A DNA stretch of 60,000 nt from Membranipora membranacea. Its lineage: Eukaryota > Bryozoa > Gymnolaemata > Cheilostomatida > Membraniporidae. A program made the position numbers and the translations under genes. Shown in pieces: positions 24,301 to 33,300 of the stretch; position 1 is the first letter of the stretch; every line of letters starts with the position of its first letter. The notes beneath the pieces are model-generated. The model was not told the DNA's origin, did not search any database, and worked only from the letters and a program-made list of their open reading frames with translations. Location of the stretch: contig OU612067.1 in NCBI GenBank assembly GCA_914767715.1, forward strand, positions 21,924,162 to 21,984,161, read 5' to 3'.

Positions 24301-27300
24301 TAAGGAGATTGTGGCTTTCAATCAGCTAAAGGCTGATTTATGTAATCATGATACTCTGACTCACTTCGATACTAGTTGTGAGACTCTGCTGTACACAGAT
24401 GCCAGTCCTGTGGGGCTAGGCGCAATACTGGTACAGATTCAAAATGGCGAGCCCAAAGTGGTTAGCTATGGAAGTAGAGCATTGTCTGATGTCGAGAAAA
24501 GATACATGCAGACAGAAAAAGAAGCTCTAGGTATTGTCTGGGCATGTGAGAGGTTTCATCATTATCTCTTTGGTTGTCGGTTCAAAGTGGTTTCTGATTG
24601 TGAGCCTCTTGAGTCCATTTATGGAAACAAAACCAAGAGGACATCCCTTCGTATAGAGAGGTGGCAGCTTCGTTTACAGTCATATGATTTTGAGATAGTT
24701 CGCGTAAAAAGCTCAGATAATATTGCTGACCCCCTGTCAAGGCTTCTATGTTCGAAAAAGGCGACTGAACACCTGGTAGAAAGGGAAAATGTTGAGCTCT
24801 ATGTACGTAGTGTTGTGGAGGACAATGTGCCATCGGCAATCACACCCCGCTATATTGAGGAAGTCTCTTATATGGATGAGGAGATTAAGGCCTTAAAACA
24901 AGCTATAAGAGCGAATTCATTCGACAATGTTGATATACCAGCTGTATATAGGGCCATTAAAAATGAGTTATGTGTCATAGGGGAGTTAGTTTTGAGGGGA
25001 GGTAGGATAGTAGTACCTCAAGAGCTCAGACAGAAGATGCTTGAGATAGCTCACGAGGGTCATAGTGGGATGGGAGGCACCAAGAGATATCTACGAACAA
25101 GAGTCTGGTGGCCCGGAATCGACTCTGATGTAGACAAGTATGTTAAACACTGTCACGATTGTCAGTTGACCAGTAAGCCACTAGATAGGCAGCCAGTAAG
25201 GGTGACAGAACTTCCCAATGGACCATGGGAAGATCTTGCCTTAGATTTTTTGGGTCCCCTGTCTAACGGTAAGTCAGTTCTAGTCTTAACAGACTATTAT
25301 AGTAGGTGGAACGAAGTAAAGTTCATGACAGTCACAAAAGCTAGTGATGTTATTTCTTGGCTGAAATCAGTATTTTTTACGCATGGGTATCCACTCAGCA
25401 TGAAGAGTGACAACGGGCCACAGTTTATCTCTCATGAGTATGGTGAGTTTTGCTCCGGGTATGGTATCGAACAGTGTCTGACAACCCCTAGGTGGCCTGA
25501 GGCCAATGGTCAAGTGGAGAGACAAAACAGATCCATAATGAAGCGTATTCAGATTGCACACAACAATAGGGTAGACTATGAGAGTGCCCTCATGACATGG
25601 CTGTTTACATATCGTAATACACCACATTCCATTACTGGCAAAAGCCCAGCAGAGATGTTATTTGGGCGTGTGCTTAGGACTAACTTGCCAAGTCTGCCTA
25701 ATAGTTTTGATGACGTTGAAGCTAGAGATAGAGATAGTGAGATGAAACATAAGATGATAGCCACCCGTAACGAGAAGTTGGAAACTGGTAGTGGCAATAA
25801 TCACCAGCTAGAGATAGGCAGTTTTGCTTTGGTTAAGAGAGATAGTCCATCTAAATGTCAGACACTGTTCCACCCAGATCCATTTGTGGTAATGGACATA
25901 AAAGGCTCTCAGATCACTGTAAAATCCAGGGCACGCCGGCTGTATAAGCGTAACATAAGCCATGTTAGACCGTATTACTGCTCTGAGAAACCTGTTGTAG
26001 ATGCGGACGTGGATTCTGAAACGCAGGGAGCCTTAGTAGCCACCCGCCCATCACAGATGATACCGATAATACCAAGGTCAGAGAACGATACTGAGACGGT
26101 AACAGATAGACCAGTTCAAGTGACGCCGCCTACAGTACCACCGGCACTTGTCGAGATCGAAGATATACCTCAGGCAGCCAATATGCCCAGCTCATCACAA
26201 CCAAATGTGCCTACTCCTCGTAAATCTGTACGAGCTAAGAATCGGCCAGCTAAATATGATGGTTTCGTGACCGAGTACCACACCTAGTGACTGGATGTTT
26301 CAAAAGAAGCATGAGAAACTGTGGAGTCAGTCACCATGAGAAATCATGTTACACAGATATCTCCAGTATACAACAAGTATAATTACATACAGAGACACAA
26401 AACATTCTTAGTTGCCGCCACCATGAACCTGGTGCTCAACGTCAAAGTAATTGACATAAAAGCGGATGTAGTGACTACTACTTTGGAGTTGTTTACTCCC
26501 TAACTTATACATTACTACTTTGGAGTTGTCTACTCCCTATTGTGGCTTATTACAGCAGCCCAACTTGATACCAATTATTATTGTCAACCATCTTGAACAT
26601 GTTTAGATTTCTTGGTTAGAGATCATCATTTATTATCAGAAGAATAAACAGACTATTCATTGCCATCACAATTAGCAGTTCTTACATACTGAAACAAACA
26701 TAGGGATAAATGGACGTATGTAGGATAAAACTGTCTCTTGCAATGTATTTTTATATCTGGAATGATAGTGTATATTTTCAATTCAAAATCCTTCGTATTA
26801 GCCCTTATACTAAGAATGGATAATTTACACAATTTGGTAAATGAATCAAGATACTCACCTCTCTGGTAATGCTAATAGATCACAGTATGACACAACTAAG
26901 ACCTTCAGTGACCTCATCATACCTATACTATCAGGTAATGTGTGTAGATACTTATTACCTAACACATCTAACGTCTCTAGAGCATTCAGTGTGCCGATAC
27001 TATAATATATAAAGATAGGTGAGACTAACAATGAGAAGAAAACTCACTGTCGCAACTTATAATAAATCATGATGGTCAAGATTTATTTTAAACTTATATT
27101 CCAATTTTATCATAAATAAGCTGCATACTTATAATGGCTAAATTACCCACCTTTCTGGTAATGTTGATAGTTCACAGCCTAACACATCTAAGACCTTCAA
27201 TGACCTCATCATACCAATACTATCTGGTAATGTGTGTAGATTCTTATTACCTGACACATATAACTCCTCTAGAGCAGTTAGTGAGCCGATACTATAATAT

Positions 27301-30300
27301 GTATAAAGATAAATAAGGCTAACGATGAGAAGATAACTCATTGTCACATATTAAAATAAATCATGGTGGTAATGACTTATTCAAACTTATATTCCAATTA
27401 TATCATAAATAAGCTGCATACTTATAATGGATAAATTGCCCACCTTTCTGGTAATGCTGATAGATCACAGCCACACGCCCTTATCACCTTCAGTGACCTC
27501 ATCATACATATGCCATCTGGTAATGTGTGTAGATTCTTATTACGTGTCACATCTAACTCTTCTAGAGCTGTCAGTGAGCAAAGACTGTAATATACAAAAA
27601 TATAAGTGAGGATAACTATTAGAATATATCTCATAATCACAATTTATATTAATTTATCCCTTCTTCATTTATGGTGTGTAGAGAAAATGCAAAGCTTAGA
27701 GGCCAGAGAGCAGTGCGCTTTCTGTGAAATCAATACACAAAACAAATATTGCACCACGAGTAGTGTGCTCATGTCAGAGCACAGCGTCACTTTGTGAAAA
27801 CAAAGCGAACGTTGAGTAAGTGTGCTCATGTCAGTGAGTGGAGAGTTAATTTTGGAAAATAAGCTTTATAAATATCTACAAGATATTATCTTCTAACGGG
27901 AATAATCACTTGTCAGTGCCGGGCGAAAGAAATATAAATATCGATATACATTTCCCGAATGAAATATCTGCATCGAGTAAATCGAACCAAGGAGTTAAAG
28001 ACAAGGAGATGCAACAAAGACAGCCTCCTGATTTTGATGAACTACCCTAATTTAAACAACTATAAAGCTTAACTTCAGAGTTTTCTCCCCCTGTAAGGAG
28101 GAGAGACAACTACCGACAGTGTGAAATTATGACATGAATATTACTGCCGGACACATTGTGAGAGTTTATCTCACTATTTGGAATTTTGTGTTGATAAAAC
28201 AGCAAGTGGAAAATTGGTCAAGAGTGAGGCGATGTAATGGCTCAGTGACTTCAAGACACAGCGGTCAGATCTGCAACCATGGAGGCTCGCACCAAATGTC
28301 AGATTCTAGCCAAAGACTCCTATAAAACTCACATGTATCACACAATACTTATGCAAAGCATAATGAGTTTGTAAATTTCAATTTCCCACCAAGCCCTCCT
28401 CTCATCTCCTGTTATCCCAGCAAGACATTTCCCATCAGGATGTTGGTTGCTATTTCAACAAGACATTTTCCCAATAACCCTTATCCCACTATTACTTCTT
28501 TCAAAGGCCGAGCCTTCAACTCAATGCTGGTAGCCTTTCTAATTTTATGGTTATGTTTGATGTGAGACTACCCCATAGACCAAATGCTTACAAAAATACC
28601 TACCTCTGTAGCTGATCTTTGTCGGAGATCCTCTCGAGCCTGAGAGCTCTCAGATTAGGTACCAGCTGATCTAGATTAGGAGGGATATCACCGCGAATAA
28701 CCATGGGTGAGATCTGACGGTCACAGATAGCCGCTTCAAGTTCTGATAAGGTCATGGATCTGAACTTTTTATCTTTTATGTTATCAATTCCAGGCATTAC
28801 CATACCGTACCATACTCTGTAACCTAGAAATAGGGAAACATAAAATACAAACCAATTCGAATATGATGTTTATTTTGAGAGATCTTCAGCTCTCACAGCT
28901 TGGACCATGATGAGCCAGGAGCCTCGATAGAATAAGGGGGGGGGGGCAGAACCTATGAGATCTCAAGTCCTCACAGCTCACAGTCAGGCAGAGATTGACA
29001 GCAGACGCTATTAAGACTAAGACACCCAACTAAGACTCTTGAGGAATCACCACCCTCATCTAATCGCCTTTATATTCTAAAAATCCTACATGAAAAAGCT
29101 CCTTAATTGTTTTGGATTTTCGCTGTTAAATTATCTTGATTGAGTGATAAGCAAAATCCTATCTCCGCTTTTTGAGAGAAACGAGGGTTTAACACAATTA
29201 GTGTAAAATTAAACTATTTTAAATTTTTTTTTTTCAAGAGTTTTTGCAAGAGTTTTTGCAGTCTTATTTTTAAATTAAATTGATTGTTTGGCAAACGCAT
29301 TCTCCGATTTTATACACATGCCTACCCACAGTGATGAAACCAGGTATAAACATCAAGCAGCTGGGCAGTTCTGGTTGGAGAGCCGGTGGAGCACGTATTT
29401 CTAGTATGGTAAAGATTGCTTTTTTTTGGTAAATTATTGTTTAGTGTTTAATTTAGTTGATTATTCAAGAATAAAATTCATTTGAATATGGAAAACTCGT
29501 CTAAACCATGAGTTATTAGTAATTTGAGTAAGCACCTTTACGTAACAAAGTTCGAAAAACAAATGTGCTGGATAAATTTAAGTAGCTAAACAAAACACTT
29601 TTTGTACCGAGTTGCCTCCTTGTTGAACCCACAAACGTCGCAAACGTCAAAACGTCGCAATTTAGCGTTCCACTAACATCGCAATCTCAAAAACGTTGCA
29701 ACAAAGGTTTTTAAAACGTCGCAAACCCATTAATGTCGCAATTTTCAAACATCGCAAATGCTCAAACCCACCCAAATGTCGCAACTCAATAAAAATGCCG
29801 AGTTTTCTTCTCATCGTATGAAAATTTGTGATTAAAATTGCTGCTGATAAGAGCATACAGACTTCAAAACACTGTGGGGAGTTGAAATATTGTGCAAATT
29901 GCTAAAAGAGAAAAATTTTCACTTCCTAGGATCATGGTAAAAATTATTACCTCAGAAATAATTACTGCCGCCGAATATTGGATGCTTATAAATGTTGGAT
30001 GATTACGAAACTAGATTATCAATACTCAAACTTGATGAACTAAATGTTCATTTCCAGATCTCCAGATGTTTCTGTTTAACTAGAGTTTCCCCATGCCGAC
30101 CTTTTCTTGATTAAGACCATCAAACATTAATATAGAACTACCCTACTTGATAACAATATTTTTAAGAAATTCACCTGATACATTACGATATTTGTTTTAT
30201 GCACGATCTTATATGTCAATTGTCTTGATCAGCAAATAAATCGAGATTAGTATTATTATCATTAATATCAAGAAACAACTGAGGCAGAATCAGCAAACAT

Positions 30301-33300
30301 GCCTAGCTTGAAATATACCATCATGTTTTATATAGGCTATGCTAAAAGTTTTCAAGATGTAGTACACTGCTTGCTATATTTATAATGGGAAAATTGTTAC
30401 ACCAGTTATGCATGAACGACTTCATCTTCACTTTCCACCATAACATTGGGAAGCAGACAACAGTAAAACTATGAGTTATCCTTTTTTATTTTGTGAGGGA
30501 ACAACTCTCATAAGTGACAATGGTTTCCTTGTCCGAGCATCTTCGATTGCTACAATGTAACAGCTCAAGGTTCCATGGTACCTGTGACAAATCAATATAA
30601 GGGGTATATCATCATCATCATTTTTCCAGCATCTCTCCAGCAGATTACATTTTTTTCATGGGTAGAGGCAGGACACATGGTGACCATATCGTGATCCAGG
30701 CACTTGCAGACATGCTGAGTATGCAAATACTCGTTTAATCGTCTACTAAAAACTCAGATATTTTGATTCGGCCTGATGGCCCAGGCGTATTAGACTTAGA
30801 CCCAAGTGAGCCATATATTGTCCTCCGTAAATTACCAAAAAAACAATGGAGAATACTTTGTAGCACTTGGACAAGATTTGACCAATGTTGTTAATGTCAT
30901 TACAAGGCCACCGCAGATGAGACTTTAGACAGAGAGCAAAATTCATGTGACTCCTTTAACAAGGGTGCAGTCAACAGAATCACCCCGAAGCTCCTTCCCA
31001 GCTATGGTTACATCACCTGTACAGGCCTCAGAGGACATGACAGAAAACTTGTTTGACCTTCCAGAGGAAATTTTACCAGTGATATTTACTATGGTTGTCA
31101 ACAATAACTTAAAACATACAAAAACAAAAATATATCAGATGTTCCTGGACATCCAAGAATTGCTTGGGTTTGTGTTAGCGTATGTCCCATCCTTATTACC
31201 ATTACCAATTCATTTTTCAACCGTGTCTTTCTGGAGATATCATCACTTTCTATATGTAAAGGAAAATGGGTGGGCTAAACATTTTGATCGATAATGACTC
31301 CATTCCAAGGGAAGCAATTTATATGGATGCCTGCATGAAAAGGTGTTGAATCTGCAGAAACTTCCAGTAATCCGAACCAGCCTGAGTGCGGTATTACGTG
31401 CCAGCGGCAAAAAAATTGGGCTAACAATTGAGAATAAGAGATGGTCGATGGTACAACACTTGGTAAGTCTTGTTGCAGAGTGGAATGAGTGGTTTGTAGT
31501 CGGAGATACATTTTCGGAAAAAAATTGAGAAGACAACTCGGTATTTCTAGAGAGTTGCCACATTTGCGACGCTAGTGGGTTCAAGCATTTGCGACGTTTA
31601 AAGAATTGCAATGTTTGTGGGTTTGCGATGTTACAAAAACACTTCGTTCCGCCGTTTTTGGGATTATGACGTTAGTGGAATGCTAGATTAGGACGTTGTG
31701 ACGTTTTCGACGTTTGTGGGTTCAACACTCCTTCAACAAGAAGGGGTCAACTACATACAAAATGAACTTGAGCAAAACCAAATGAAAGAGGAATGCTTTT
31801 CTGCTGTGTTTGACCTCAAGTGGGTCGAATAACTAACAAATTGTTACATCACACCCTCAAGCAATAAAGGACTTCAAGTGTGCACATAGATAAAGGTGAG
31901 TTGAGGTGGGAAGGGGGGTGACAAGACACAATGAAATCAGTTCTGTGAAGAAGGAGACAGGGGGTATTTCAATTAGAAACAGCCAAAATCGCAATCTGAT
32001 TGCTCACTCACTGAGTGAGTGACACCTGCTGGGGGTCTCGCTCTTAGATCGCTCACTCATTGATGGAGCCATTACATTCTGAGTGAGCGATATGGGAACG
32101 ATCTTGTCTAATTGAAACACCAAGTGAGCGATAATTTTGAACAATGTGATAGTGATAACTTGCGTTATAGTAAAGCATCGCTCTTTCTAATTGTAAGACC
32201 CCCCAGGATTATAGGGAGCATAAGTACCAGTCTTTAGAATTTCACTGATATATTATCTCAAACCCACAGAAGTGATGGTTTAAAAAATAGATGTACAATT
32301 ATTGTTAATTTTGGAGGTCAAACTGAGTGAAGAAAACAAATCTCTATACTTACGCTTCTCAGTATCTGACTCTGTATCTGAATCTGTAAACAACGCGTTA
32401 TACCACTCTGTATCATTGTCAGACCATGAATCATATCCCTCTGCTATACGTTTGAGAGTTCTCTTTATTGTAATTCTGTCTGTAAAAGATCATAAAAGGA
32501 AACTATCACAGTTAGTTCTGGTTGTTGTCAGAGCGCGCTTTCCAACTGAGTGATTGCTGCTAGAATTCAGAACCAACTATCTTTACACACCCTTTTAACC
32601 GACCAATAGCTCAGTCAGTCAAACCGCCTAAGCCTTACTAATAATAAACACTCAAAATGGCATATCGAATGAAAGAAAGAATGACTGCAATTATAGTAAT
32701 TGCCATAATAATCTTCTCGGCCTATTGGCTAAGATCAAAGCGTCATGGCTAATGGTTGATTAGTGCCTGTTTCAGTTTCTGGCAGCTTGCTGCACACTCC
32801 CGATTAGGAGGTCCACCATGGCCTCACCTCTAGAATGCATTCTAGCTCGCTAGGATGTATCACACTCTCAGTATGAGGACTCGGGGCAACATGCGTCCCT
32901 CTTTAGGGGCAGCCTACCCTCTGTTTTGTCATAAACAGGGGAAAATGGCATATCGCTTCTTGGCCTATTGGCTAAGATCAAAGTGTCACTGCCAATGGCT
33001 GCTTAGTTCCAGTTCAGTTTTTGCAGCTTGCTGCACACCAATGATTAGGAGGTCTTCTATGGCCTCACCTCTAGGATGCATTGTAGTTTTTCTAGGATGT
33101 ATCACATTCTCAGTATGAGGCTTTAGGTAAATTACTGTTTAGTGTTTAATTTAATTTATTATTCAAGAATAAGATTCATATGAATATGGAAAACTCATCT
33201 AAACCATGTGTTATTAGTAATTTGAGTAAGCACCTTTACGTAACAAAGCTCGTAAAACAAATGTGCTGGATAAATTTAAGTAGCTAAACAAAACACTTTT

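Larger units (their letters stand above)
21735..26686 (+). mobile_element. Intact Ty3/gypsy LTR retrotransposon
   Basis: 4,952 bp with LTRs 21735-21942 and 26467-26686 (TGTAGTG...CTTACA), flanked by a perfect 5-bp target duplication TACTG (21730-21734 and 26687-26691). A primer site follows the left LTR and a purine-rich stretch aaaagcgga (26458-26466) precedes the right one. A single uninterrupted gag-pol frame fills the interior. It is inserted antisense to the Roc-caspase gene, in the same intron as the non-autonomous element. Intact frame and near-identical LTRs indicate recent insertion. Confidence 0.95.
29429..32700. repeat. Proximal copy of a ~3.6-kb tandem duplication
   Basis: Collinear with about 33124-36310 at an offset of 3,634-3,698 bases. 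Each unit holds, in order, a long-TIR element, a G-rich spacer, a MITE, and an acidic exon of the Roc-caspase gene. In this copy the exon (32354-32479) keeps both splice sites and an open frame, but reads ATA where the distal copy has the ATG. It also encodes a longer middle (DNDTEWYNALFTDSDTE). Confidence 0.8.

Noticed and set aside
32952-32986. Functional U2 snRNA gene
   Set aside because: Only about the first 34 bases match. The branch-point recognition sequence, the Sm site and the 3' stem-loops are absent.
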